From contig CAWACR010000003.1 of the NCBI GenBank assembly GCA_963780675.1, forward strand, positions 558,001-622,000: 64,000 nt of DNA, in the 5' to 3' direction. The notes under the pieces are model-generated. The model saw nothing but the letters and a program-made list of their open reading frames with translations, made no database searches and was not told the DNA's origin. Source of the stretch: JAHECE01 sp963780675 (GTDB lineage: Bacteria > Actinomycetota > Actinomycetes > Actinomycetales > JAHECE01). Below, piece by piece: positions 28,196-36,908 of this stretch (positions within the stretch are counted from its first letter, which is position 1; each line of letters begins with the position of its first letter). A program made the translations under genes and the position numbers.

Positions 28196-30712
28196 ATGGC
28201 CGAGACGACCACCCCGGCGCTTCCCCCGATCACCCGTCCGCTCAGCACCACGGCGGCCGGCCTGACCGCGGTGGAGGCCGCGAGCCGCCGCGCCGCCGGC
28301 CAGGGCAACGAGGTCCGCCAGCGGGCCAGCCGCACTTACTGGGACATCCTGCGCCAGAACGCCTACCCGGCGATCAACGGGGTGCTGCTCTCCGTCTCGC
28401 TCCTGCTGGTCCTGTGGGGCCTCTACGTAGAGGCGTTGCTCACGGCGGGTCCGGTGATCGGGATCATCGTCGTCGGCGTGATCCAGGAGGGCCGCGCCAA
28501 GCGTTCGCTCGACCGGATCGCCGTCCTCACCCGCCCCCGAGCCGCCGTGCTGCGGGACGGCGTCGAGCAGCACGTCGACCCCGCGGAGCTCGTGGTCGGT
28601 GACCTCCTGGTTGCCCGCCGCGGCGACCAGGTGGTGCTCGACGGCGTGATCGTCGGCGGCGGCCGCGCCGAGCTCGACGAGTCGTTGTTGACCGGCGAGT
28701 CGGACGCCATCCCGAAGGTCCCCGGCGACGAGGTCTGGTCCGGCAGCGCCGTCGTCTCCGGGACGGTCGTGTACGAGGCGACGGCGGTCGGCACCGCGAG
28801 CCTCGCCGGCCACCTCCTCACCGAGGCCAAGGACGCTCGGCACGACCAGCGCACCCCCCTCCAGCACGAGATCGCCGTCATGATCTGGACGGTCGCCGGG
28901 CTCGTGGCCCTGACGGCGATCCCCGTCGCGCTGTCGCTGCGGGCGATCCCCGGCGGGGCCGAGCCCGCCGACACCCTCGGTGCGGCCGCCGTTCTCGTCT
29001 CCCTCGTGCCGCAGGGCCTGGCGATCATGGTGACGCTCACCTATGCATTGGGCGCGCTGCGGGTCAGCCGTCTCGGCGCGCTGGTGCAGCGGCAGAACGC
29101 GATCGAGTCGATCAGCCGCGTGACCACCCTGTGCGTCGACAAGACCGGCACCCTGACCACCCAGCGCATCACGTTCGACGGGGCGGTCCTCCTCGAGGCG
29201 GGGACGGACGGGGTGGGGGAGCTCCTCGGGGCGATCGCCGCCTCGACCGCCGCGCCGAACCGGACGACGGCGGCGCTCGCGGAGGCGCACCCCGCGCCGT
29301 CGGCCCCTCTTGCGGACGAGGTGCCGTTCGCGTCCGAACGACGGTGGTCCGCGGTGCGGTTCGGGGACGTCTCCGGCGAGGCGCGGGCCGGCGTCGTCCC
29401 TGAGGCCGTCTGCCTGCTCGGGGCGCCGGGCGTGGTGCTCGACGGCGCCCGCCTGGGCCCGGGGGAGCGGACGGCGATCGAGGCCCGGGTCTCGGAGGCG
29501 ACGGCGCGCGGTGAGCGGGTGCTGCTCCTCGGCCGCGGCCCGGACGGCGCGTCCCTGCGCGACGGCGACGACCGGCCGGTCCTTCCCGCGCCCCTGGTGC
29601 CGCTCGCGATCCTCTCGTTCTCCGAGGAGCTGCGCGCCGACGCGCGGGAGACGCTCGCGGGGTTCCGGGAGGCCGGCGTCGACCTCAAGGTCATCTCCGG
29701 CGACGACCCGGCCACCGTCCGCGCGATCGGGCGGCAGATGGGGCTTGTCCTCGACGGTCCTGCGCCGGCCGGGCCCGACCTCGCCGCCCTGGGCGATGAG
29801 GACCTGGACGTGGTGGCCGACGTCGCGCCGGTCTTCGGTCGGGTGGACCCGCCGCTCAAGGCCCGCCTGGTCGACGCGCTGCGGCGCAAGGGGCGCTACG
29901 TCGCCATGGTGGGCGACGGCGTGAACGACATCCTCTCGCTGCGGCGGGCGAACCTCGGGATCGCGATGGAGAGCGGGTCGTCGGCGACGCGGGGCGTCGC
30001 CGACATCGTCCTGATGGGCGACCGGTTCGGGGTGCTGCCGCGCGCCGTCGTCGAGGGGCAGCGCATCGTCGCGGCGATGGAGGCGACGCTGATCCTGTTG
30101 CTCAACCGGACGTTCGCCACCCTCGCCCTGCTGGTGGGGACCGCGCTCGCCGGGCTGCCGGTGCCCCTGACGCCTCGCCAGAACTCGATCTTCGCCTTCG
30201 CCTCGGTGGGTCTCCCACTGCTGATCATCGCGGTGCGGATCCCCCCGCGCCGCCCACCCCGGAGCCTGCTGCGGGAGACGCTGCGGATCTCGCTCCCGGT
30301 GGGGCTCGCGATGACGGCCGTCGCGCTTCCGACCTTCGTGTGGGCGCTGGACCGGGGCGTGCCGGTGGACGAGGCCCGCACGATCGTGACCTCCCTGATG
30401 GTCTTCTGCGGGCTCGGGGTGCTGCCGCTCGTGCTGGTCGGGGCTCGCCGAGGCGGCGGCGCCCGGGCGACGGGGCGGTGGCCGTGGGTGCTCGCGGGCT
30501 CGACGGTGGCCGGGTACCTCGCGGTCCTGGCGATCCCCCCGCTGCGCGACTTCTTCGGGTTGGCGGCGCTCGCTCCCGCCGTGGTCGCGGTGCTGCTGGG
30601 CGGTGCGGTGCTGTGGACCGTCGCGGTGCACGCGATCCGGACGATCGGGCTGAGCCATCCGGCGTTCGACCACCTCAGGGCACGGATGCGGCGCCCCGCC
30701 CGTTCCCGCTGA
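28196..30712 (+). CDS. HAD-IC family cation-transporting P-type ATPase, CtpE-like
   Basis: The product is 838 residues. The actuator motif is LLTGESDAI (near 160-170). The phosphorylation site is CVDKTGTLTT (Asp near 315). The hinge motif is GDGVNDILSLRRANLGIAM (near 575-593). The helix-4 ion-binding sequence is VPQGLAIMV, as in the VPEGL variant of actinobacterial CtpE rather than a CPx heavy-metal type. There is no N-terminal metal-binding domain. CtpE of mycobacteria is linked to calcium uptake, so a calcium or other divalent cation role is a reasonable inference. It ends 2 bases from the convergent CotH gene. Confidence 0.85.
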   Translation: MAETTTPALPPITRPLSTTAAGLTAVEAASRRAAGQGNEVRQRASRTYWDILRQNAYPAINGVLLSVSLLLVLWGLYVEALLTAGPVIGIIVVGVIQEGRAKRSLDRIAVLTRPRAAVLRDGVEQHVDPAELVVGDLLVARRGDQVVLDGVIVGGGRAELDESLLTGESDAIPKVPGDEVWSGSAVVSGTVVYEATAVGTASLAGHLLTEAKDARHDQRTPLQHEIAVMIWTVAGLVALTAIPVALSLRAIPGGAEPADTLGAAAVLVSLVPQGLAIMVTLTYALGALRVSRLGALVQRQNAIESISRVTTLCVDKTGTLTTQRITFDGAVLLEAGTDGVGELLGAIAASTAAPNRTTAALAEAHPAPSAPLADEVPFASERRWSAVRFGDVSGEARAGVVPEAVCLLGAPGVVLDGARLGPGERTAIEARVSEATARGERVLLLGRGPDGASLRDGDDRPVLPAPLVPLAILSFSEELRADARETLAGFREAGVDLKVISGDDPATVRAIGRQMGLVLDGPAPAGPDLAALGDEDLDVVADVAPVFGRVDPPLKARLVDALRRKGRYVAMVGDGVNDILSLRRANLGIAMESGSSATRGVADIVLMGDRFGVLPRAVVEGQRIVAAMEATLILLLNRTFATLALLVGTALAGLPVPLTPRQNSIFAFASVGLPLLIIAVRIPPRRPPRSLLRETLRISLPVGLAMTAVALPTFVWALDRGVPVDEARTIVTSLMVFCGLGVLPLVLVGARRGGGARATGRWPWVLAGSTVAGYLAVLAIPPLRDFFGLAALAPAVVAVLLGGAVLWTVAVHAIRTIGLSHPAFDHLRARMRRPARSR

Positions 30713-30714
30713 GG

Positions 30715-32140
30715 TCAGCGAATGGGGGTGACGTACTCCGCGATCGCGGACGCTTCGGACTCGATGGTCTCGGCCGGGACGAGGTCGGAGGCCTGGTCGG
30801 TGAGAACCGCGACCCACGTGTCGAGGATCTCCTGGGCCTCGCCGCTCGCGTAGAGAGCGGTGCGCAGGTCCTCGAGCGCGGCGTCGTAGAGGGCGTGGAA
30901 GTCGTCGTTCGCGAGGAAGCGTTCCGCGAGGACGTTGCCCTGACCGGGGCCCCCCGGTGGGGCCATGCCCTGACCCGGCCGGGCGCCGTCGTCGGCCATC
31001 GGTGCTCCGGGGCGCGCGCCGCCCATCCCGACGCCGCCCAGGCCGCCGCCCAAGCCGCCGAAGGAGAGGTTCTGGTCCCACGCGATGACCGTGAACTCCT
31101 CGGTCGCGGCGTCGTAGTGGAGGGAGGAGTTGTTGCCGGGGCCGTCGATGTCGTCGGCGTTGGCGACGAGGTCCTGGATGGCGAGGTAGGTGGCGAAGGC
31201 GTCGACGTCGAGGCGGTCGGGGAGTCCGGCGGCGAAGGTCGCGTCGTCGGAGGTGTTGACGAACTCGAGGAACTCGATGAGCGGGGTGTAGTCCTCCTGG
31301 CCGGAGGTGTCGACCTCGAGGTCGAACGCCTCGGCGTACGCCTCGGGGTCCTCGCCGCGGTAGGAGTAGTCGCCGCCGGACTCGGCCTTGTAGAGGATCC
31401 CGTCGGTGGCGAGGTTCTGCTCGTACCAGGTCTCGGTGGGGTTCTCGATGACGAGGCGCAGGGTCTTCGTCGCTGCCGTTGACGGTGAGGCGAACCGCGC
31501 TCGCCTCTTCCGTCGGGAGGCCGGCGGCGCCGATCAGCTCCAGGGCGACCGCCTCGTTGAGCGAGGTCTCGGTGCTGCCGCCACGGATCACGACGTCCGT
31601 CTGGCCGAGGTAGTTCTGGCCCTCGACGAACTCGTCGAGGCGGATGCGCCAGGGGAGGCCCTCGGGCTCGTCGGCCGAGACGTCGCCGCCCGGGCCGCCA
31701 CCCGGGCCGCCGTCCGCGGGGCCACCGGGTGCGGCGTCGTCGGAGGCGGTCCCGGTCTCGGTCGCCGCGCCGGTCGACGTGATGGTGGCCGCGAGCCCCT
31801 GGAGCGTGGAGTTGCCCTTGAGCTTGATGCCGACGTTCTCGAAGACCTCGCCGTCGATGGTCACCGTGGCGCTGATCCACTCCTTCTCGCCGGTCTCGGC
31901 GAAGGTCGCGAGCATGGCCTGGTAGTCGGCCTCGTCGTACTCGATCGAGATCGTGTGGACCTGGGAGGAGTCGAAGAGGCCGGTGCCCGTCGACGACGCC
32001 GCCGCGATCGCACCGGCGACACCGCCCGCCGTCGTGCTGCCGCTTTCACAGGCGGTCGCAAGGGCGATCCCCGCGACGGCTCCCAGGACGGCGCCGGCGA
32101 CCCGCCGCCGGTACCCGGGTCGCATCCTGGTTGTGTTCAC
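30715..32140 (-). pseudogene. CotH-family lipoprotein (one frameshift)
   Basis: About 474 residues result if one indel is repaired. It starts at a GTG with an AAAGG site (VNTTRMRPGYRRR). A hydrophobic signal ends ALATAC, a weak lipobox. The CotH kinase-like fold begins at VHTISIEYDEADYQAMLATF, with EVFENVGIKLKGNSTLQG and WRIRLDEFVEGQNYLGQ. The frame shifts near 31473 (GAAGACC for GAGACC) and resumes TLRLVIENPTETWYEQNLAT. It then shows FATYLAIQDLVANADDID and VIAWDQNLSFGG, equivalent to the late CotH D.D motif. A Gly/Pro/Met-rich insertion separates this from the helical C-terminus. CotH proteins of Bacillus phosphorylate spore-coat proteins; no spores are expected here. It differs clearly from the other two CotH genes. 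Confidence 0.8.
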
Positions 32141-32634
32141 GGTCGTGCCTTTCGCGTTGGTCGAGGTGCTCAGGCAGACAACCCCGCCCACCGGGGCACG
32201 CTCTGGGCGCCCGCTGTGCGCGGGCTGTGATCGACCCGGGGGCCTTTCCGGCGCGAGACAGCCGGGCGGCGGAAGGCCGGCCCCTCCTCCCGGTACCCGC
32301 GTTCGACGGTGAGTCTGCTCGTCCGAAAGTCACGACATTCGCGAGACCCCCGCCCGCACGGGCTCGGACGAGAGGCTGCCCGGGACCATTGTCCTGCTTC
32401 CTGTCCCGAGGCAGGAGCCGACCACGCGCAGTGCAACGGGTATGCCCCGCAGTTGGCGACTTCTCTACGTCCAGCGGTAGCGTGGCCTTGCGCCAACGAT
32501 GGCGAGAGCCCAGGATCTGGGTTCTGAATGGGCCACCCGGGACTCCAGGACTGGTTTGCGGAGCGATTTCCTCAGCCGATCGGGAAGATATTCCCGGCCG
32601 CCCTTGGTACGAGGTCACTTGGTGGAGGCACGGC
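32141..32634. other. Divergent intergenic region between CotH genes
   Basis: These 494 bases separate two divergent CotH genes and should hold both promoters. The plus-strand frame is open throughout but has no ribosome-binding site until 32635. It contains one copy of the 46-bp repeat described separately. No clear promoter or operator was identified. Confidence 0.5.
32187..32232 (+). repeat. 46-bp direct repeat, copy 1, with hairpin
   Basis: The pattern is CCCACCGGGG, six variable bases, then a 30-base block from CTGGGCGCC to CTGTGATC. The block is identical to 39597-39626 and contains a hairpin (GCCCGC, loop TGTGC, GCGGGC). The two copies bracket the second and third CotH genes in the same orientation. 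Confidence 0.8.
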
Positions 32635-35600
32635 ATGAGATCACCTCGGAAGCGGTGGGAGCGGGCGCTCACGATCTTCGCTGCGGCGCTGGTCGTGGTC
32701 GGCATGCAGACGGTGGTCAACCTGCCGGCCTGGGCAGCCAGCAACGTTGCCCGGACTGCGAGTCCGACGGTGACTGCGTCGTCGCAGAACACGTCGACGA
32801 CGCAGACGGCGGCCAAGGCGGTCGACGGGTCAGCCCTTGGGCACCCGGTCGACTACACCAAGGAGTGGGCCACGGTCGGTGGTAAGGCGGGGAGCTGGCT
32901 GAACCTGGCGTGGGCTGCCCCTGTGACGATCGACCGAATCGTCCTGTTCGACCGGCCGAACACCAGTGACCGAGTAAACGGTGGGACGTTGACCTTCTCG
33001 GACGGTTCGTCTGTCGCCGTCGGTGCTCTCAACAACGACGGCTCGGCGACGACGGTGACGTTTGCGGTTCGAACGGTGACTACTGTGAGGTTCACCGTCA
33101 CTTCCGTCAGTTCGGCGACCGTGAACGTCGGCCTCGCCGAGTTCGAGGTCTGGGGCGACTCCGCCGGCGCGGTCAACCAGGCGCCGACGGCGAATGCCGG
33201 GGTGGACCAGGCTGTGACCACGGGGGCGTCGGTGGCGCTCGACGGTTCGGGCAGCAGTGACCCCAACGGTGATGCCCTCACGTACGCCTGGCAGCAGACG
33301 GGCGGCACGTCGGTGACGCTGTCCAGCGCGACGGCGGCGAAGCCGACGTTCACGGCTCCGGCCACGGCGGGGGCGTTGACGTTCTCCCTGATCGTGAACG
33401 ACGGCAAGGTCTCGAGCGTGGCGGACACGGTCGTCATCACCGTGAACGCTCCGTTGGCGGGGGTCAACGTTGCCCGGACGGCGAGTCCGACGGTAACGGC
33501 GTCCTCGCAGGACACGTCGGAGGGTTCACTGGCGATCCGGGCGGTGGACGGTTCACTCCTGGGCTACCCGAGCGATCCCACGAAGGAGTGGTCGAGCCTC
33601 GGTCAAGGCGCGGGGGCGTGGCTGCAGTTGACCTGGGCCGCCCCTGTGACGATCGACCGGATCGTCCTGTTCGACCGGCCGAACACCAATGACCGAGTAA
33701 ACGGTGGGACGTTGACCTTCTCGGACGGTTCGTCTGTCGCCGTCGGTGCTCTCAACAACGACGGCTCGGCGACGACGGTGACGTTTGCGGCGCGCACGGT
33801 GACCACTGTGAGGTTCACCGTCACTTCCGTCAGTTCGGCGACCGAGAACGTGGGCCTCGCCGAGTTCGAGGTCTGGGGCACCACCGGCGGCGTGGTCAAC
33901 CAGGCGCCGACGGCGAATGCCGGGGTGGACCAGGGTGTGACCACGGGGGCGTCGGTGGCGCTCGACGGTTCGGGCAGCAGTGACCCCAACGGTGATGCCC
34001 TCACGTACGCCTGGCAGCAGACGGGCGGCACGTCGGTGACGCTGTCCAGCGCGACGGCGGCGAAGCCGACGTTCACGGCTCCGGCCACGGCGGGGGCGTT
34101 GACGTTCTCCCTGATCGTGAACGACGGCAAGGTCTCGAGCGTGGCGGACACGGTCGTCATCACCGTGAACGCGGCACCGGTGAACCAGGCGCCGACGGCG
34201 AATGCCGGGGTGGACCAGGCTGTGACCACGGGGGCGTCGGTGGCGCTCGACGGTTCGGGCAGCAGTGACCCCAACGGTGATGCCCTCACGTACGCCTGGC
34301 AGCAGACGGGCGGCACGTCGGTGACGCTGTCCAGCGCGACGGCGGCGAAGCCGACGTTCACGGCTCCGGCCACGGCGGGGGCGTTGACGTTCTCCCTGAT
34401 CGTGAACGACGGCAAGGTCTCGAGCGTGGCGGACACGGTCGTCATCACCGTGAACGCTCCGTTGGCGGGGGTCAACGTTGCCCGGACGGCGAGTCCGACG
34501 GTAACGGCGTCCTCGCAGAATACGTCGACGACGCAGACGGCGGCCAAGGCGGTCGACGGGTCAGCCCTGGGGCACCCGGTCGACTACACCAAGGAGTGGG
34601 CCACGGTCGGTGGTAAAGCGGGGAGCTGGCTGGAGCTGGTGTGGGCCGTACCCGTGACGATCGACCGGATCGTGCTTTTCGATCGGCCGAACGCGAACGA
34701 GCAGATCACGGGTGGGAACCTGGCCTTCTCGGATGGCTCTTCGGTGCCTGTTGGAGCGCTGAACAACGACGGGTCCGCGACGACCGTCACGTTCTCGACG
34801 CGCACCGTATCGAGCGTGCGGCTGAATATCACGTCGGTGAAGTCGACGACGGTCAACATCGGCCTGGCCGAGTTCGAGGTGTGGGGCGTCGTCAGCAATA
34901 TCAACGTTGCGCCGAAGGCGAATGCCGGGCCCGATCAGGTCGTGGCCACGAGCGCCGCGGTGACGCTTGACGGCTCACAGAGCACGGACCCCAACGGTGA
35001 CGTCCTGACCTACCTCTGGGAGCAGACGGGCGGCTCGTCGGTGGTCCTGTCGAGCACGACGGCCGCGAAGCCGACGTTTACGGCTCCGGCCACGGCGGGC
35101 GCGCTGACGTTCTCCCTGATCGTGAACGACGGCAAGGTCTCGAGCGCCGCCGACAGCGTCACCATCACGCCGAATCCGCCCGGTGTGCTCACCGTCGCGA
35201 ACAGCGGGACGAGCGCCGTGTGGACGGCCGACTTCGCCCCGACCAACTCGGGCAGGACCGTGACGCTCCAGGCAAGGACCATCGTCACCACGACGACGAC
35301 CGAGGTGACGACGTCCACGTGGAAGACGATCGGTACAGCCACGGCGAACTCCAGCGGAGACGCCAAGATCACGGTCTCGAACCCGCTCGAGGTCACCCAC
35401 GACTACCGGGCGATCGTCGGCACGGGTGCCACGCAATCGATCACGAACACGGTTTCCTACTCGGCCCCGCGCACCACCATGAACACGGGGCTGGCGACGA
35501 TCTACATCGACACCAACGAGGGGACGGCAATCACGTCGGACGAGGTCTACAGCGAGGGAAGGTTCACGATGACCGCTGGCTCGGCGGTCCCGCAGTGCGC

Positions 35601-36735
35601 GACGACTGCCCCATTGCTGATGAAGACCCGCGGCCGCGGCAACTACACGTGGACGCTCGACAAGAAGCCCTACAACTTCAACTTGGACAAGAAGACGGAC
35701 CTCTGCGGCTTGGGGAGCAGCAAGAAGTGGGCGCTGCTGGCCAACCATTACGACCGGTCGCTCCTTCGCACGGCAGCGGGGATGTACATCGGTTCCCAGT
35801 TGACGGGCATGGCGTGGACGCCCCGCTCCATCCCGGTGGACGTGTACGTCAACGGCGTCTACCAGGGCGCGTACACCCTGATCGAGCGGGTCGGGATCGC
35901 CTCGAACCGCGTCAACATCCCCGAGCTCAAGAACAACCAGGGCGGCGTCAACGACAGCGCCCCGAACGTCACGGGTGGCTACCTGCTGGAGTGGGACTTC
36001 CGTCAGGGCGCGGACCACAACGTGCAAGCTGGCAACCGGGGGTGGGTCGGCATCAAGGAGCCCGAAGACGAGGACGACGGCTCGGGCATCACGCCTGCGC
36101 AGATCAGCTACATCGACTCCTACCTGGATCAGGCTGACGCCGCGCTGTTCGGCCCCAACTATCAGGACGATGCGCTCGGGTGGAAGCGGTACATCGACGC
36201 AACGTCCGCGGTCGACTTCTACATCGCCCAGGAGTTGACCAAGACCCTGGACGGGAACATGTACACGAGCGTCTACATGTACAAGGCGCGAGACGTCGAC
36301 CCGGCGCCGGGGGACCAAGGGAAGCTGTTCTTCGGCCCGATGTGGGACTACGACACGGCCATGGGCGACGCGGAGTACCCCGGTGGGCAAGGCGATCCGA
36401 CCGGTTGGTACCTGCGTGACGTCCAGACCGATCCGGACTTCTACGCCAGGCAGTCCGCGAAGACGTGGTTCAACCGCCTGAACGAGGACCCGGAGTTCCG
36501 GGCGCTTGTCGCAGCTAGGTGGAACGAGGTCTACGCCAACCTTCAGACCAGCGACGCCTTCCTCGGTCAGCAGCAGACACTCATCGCGGCCTCCGCGGCC
36601 GAGAACTTCAAGAAGTGGGACATCAACGAACAGCTCGAGGATGTCCAAGTCATCAAGGGCTCATGGGCCGCGGAGGTCAGCTACCTGCGGGCCTGGCTGA
36701 AGCAAAGGATCGCCTGGATGGACAGCCAGTACTAG
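32635..36735 (+). CDS. Secreted CotH kinase-family protein with discoidin-like and PKD-like domains
   Basis: The product is 1366 residues from an ATG with a GGTGGAGG site. A signal peptide spans about 1-33 (cleavage near AWA-A). Three F5/8 type C (discoidin) modules lie near 34-177, 276-416 and 612-753 (NVARTASPTVTASS to VGLAEFEVWG). Four PKD/REJ-like modules lie near 178-275, 417-514, 515-611 and 754-850 (APTANAGVDQAVTTGASVAL). An Ig-like linker follows to about 945, then the CotH domain (946-1366): MKTRGRGNYTWTLDKKPYNF, NHYDRSLLRTAAGMYIGSQL, VTGGYLLEWDF and FFGPMWDYDTAMG. Discoidin and PKD modules bind glycans or protein surfaces, so it is probably a surface-targeted kinase-like protein. 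No cell-wall anchor is visible. The CotH half is closely similar to that of the next gene. Confidence 0.9.
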   Translation: MRSPRKRWERALTIFAAALVVVGMQTVVNLPAWAASNVARTASPTVTASSQNTSTTQTAAKAVDGSALGHPVDYTKEWATVGGKAGSWLNLAWAAPVTIDRIVLFDRPNTSDRVNGGTLTFSDGSSVAVGALNNDGSATTVTFAVRTVTTVRFTVTSVSSATVNVGLAEFEVWGDSAGAVNQAPTANAGVDQAVTTGASVALDGSGSSDPNGDALTYAWQQTGGTSVTLSSATAAKPTFTAPATAGALTFSLIVNDGKVSSVADTVVITVNAPLAGVNVARTASPTVTASSQDTSEGSLAIRAVDGSLLGYPSDPTKEWSSLGQGAGAWLQLTWAAPVTIDRIVLFDRPNTNDRVNGGTLTFSDGSSVAVGALNNDGSATTVTFAARTVTTVRFTVTSVSSATENVGLAEFEVWGTTGGVVNQAPTANAGVDQGVTTGASVALDGSGSSDPNGDALTYAWQQTGGTSVTLSSATAAKPTFTAPATAGALTFSLIVNDGKVSSVADTVVITVNAAPVNQAPTANAGVDQAVTTGASVALDGSGSSDPNGDALTYAWQQTGGTSVTLSSATAAKPTFTAPATAGALTFSLIVNDGKVSSVADTVVITVNAPLAGVNVARTASPTVTASSQNTSTTQTAAKAVDGSALGHPVDYTKEWATVGGKAGSWLELVWAVPVTIDRIVLFDRPNANEQITGGNLAFSDGSSVPVGALNNDGSATTVTFSTRTVSSVRLNITSVKSTTVNIGLAEFEVWGVVSNINVAPKANAGPDQVVATSAAVTLDGSQSTDPNGDVLTYLWEQTGGSSVVLSSTTAAKPTFTAPATAGALTFSLIVNDGKVSSAADSVTITPNPPGVLTVANSGTSAVWTADFAPTNSGRTVTLQARTIVTTTTTEVTTSTWKTIGTATANSSGDAKITVSNPLEVTHDYRAIVGTGATQSITNTVSYSAPRTTMNTGLATIYIDTNEGTAITSDEVYSEGRFTMTAGSAVPQCATTAPLLMKTRGRGNYTWTLDKKPYNFNLDKKTDLCGLGSSKKWALLANHYDRSLLRTAAGMYIGSQLTGMAWTPRSIPVDVYVNGVYQGAYTLIERVGIASNRVNIPELKNNQGGVNDSAPNVTGGYLLEWDFRQGADHNVQAGNRGWVGIKEPEDEDDGSGITPAQISYIDSYLDQADAALFGPNYQDDALGWKRYIDATSAVDFYIAQELTKTLDGNMYTSVYMYKARDVDPAPGDQGKLFFGPMWDYDTAMGDAEYPGGQGDPTGWYLRDVQTDPDFYARQSAKTWFNRLNEDPEFRALVAARWNEVYANLQTSDAFLGQQQTLIAASAAENFKKWDINEQLEDVQVIKGSWAAEVSYLRAWLKQRIAWMDSQY
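33175..33449 (+). repeat. PKD-module DNA repeat, copy A (275 bp)
   Basis: This copy is nearly identical at the nucleotide level to 33898-34172 and 34183-34457. All three run from AACCAGGCGCCGACGG to CACCGTGAACGC. Confidence 0.9.
33898..34172 (+). repeat. PKD-module DNA repeat, copy B (275 bp)
   Basis: This copy is nearly identical to copies A and C. One visible difference is GACCAGGGTGTG in place of GACCAGGCTGTG. Confidence 0.9.
34183..34457 (+). repeat. PKD-module DNA repeat, copy C (275 bp)
   Basis: This copy directly follows copy B after a 10-base linker and matches copy A. Tandem B-C suggests very recent duplication or gene conversion. The discoidin modules at about 32743-33160, 33466-33885 and 34474-34893 also share long identical tracts. 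Confidence 0.9.
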
Positions 36736-36758
36736 CGCCTTGCTCTCGTCCGGCCACC

Positions 36759-36799
36759 GCACCCGTCCCCCCGGGGTCCTTCCCCGGGGGGACGGGTGC
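36759..36799 (+). terminator. Perfect 18-bp hairpin after the second CotH gene
   Basis: GCACCCGTCCCCCCGGGG, loop TCCTT, then its exact complement, starting 24 bases after the stop codon. There is no T tract. It is a strong candidate terminator that would separate the two tandem CotH genes into distinct transcripts. Confidence 0.8.
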
Positions 36800-36908
36800 G
36801 CATCCGGGGTCTGGCGGGCGAACGCTTCGGACGGGACCCCTCTCAGGGTGCGTGAGGTCGGTCATTCGTGGAATCGTGGGCTGCGTGGTGGACGCGTGGA
36901 AGGTACTG

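Noticed and set aside
28100..30714. Minus-strand frame continuing from the first CotH gene through the P-type ATPase region
   Set aside because: After the frameshift near 31473 the reading is out of frame with CotH, and further on it is antisense to the P-type ATPase. The CotH protein continues in another frame to 30715.
32131..32634. N-terminal extension of the second CotH gene
   Set aside because: The frame is open but lacks a ribosome-binding site and is Arg/Pro/Ser-rich. The ATG at 32635 has a good site and opens a clear signal peptide.
33175..34457. Possible CRISPR-like array from regularly repeated blocks
   Set aside because: The units are 275 bp, coding and without spacers. They are protein-domain repeats.
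34975..36648. Minus-strand open frame inside the second CotH gene
   Set aside because: It is antisense to the CotH domain with low-complexity Val/Arg composition and no start signal.
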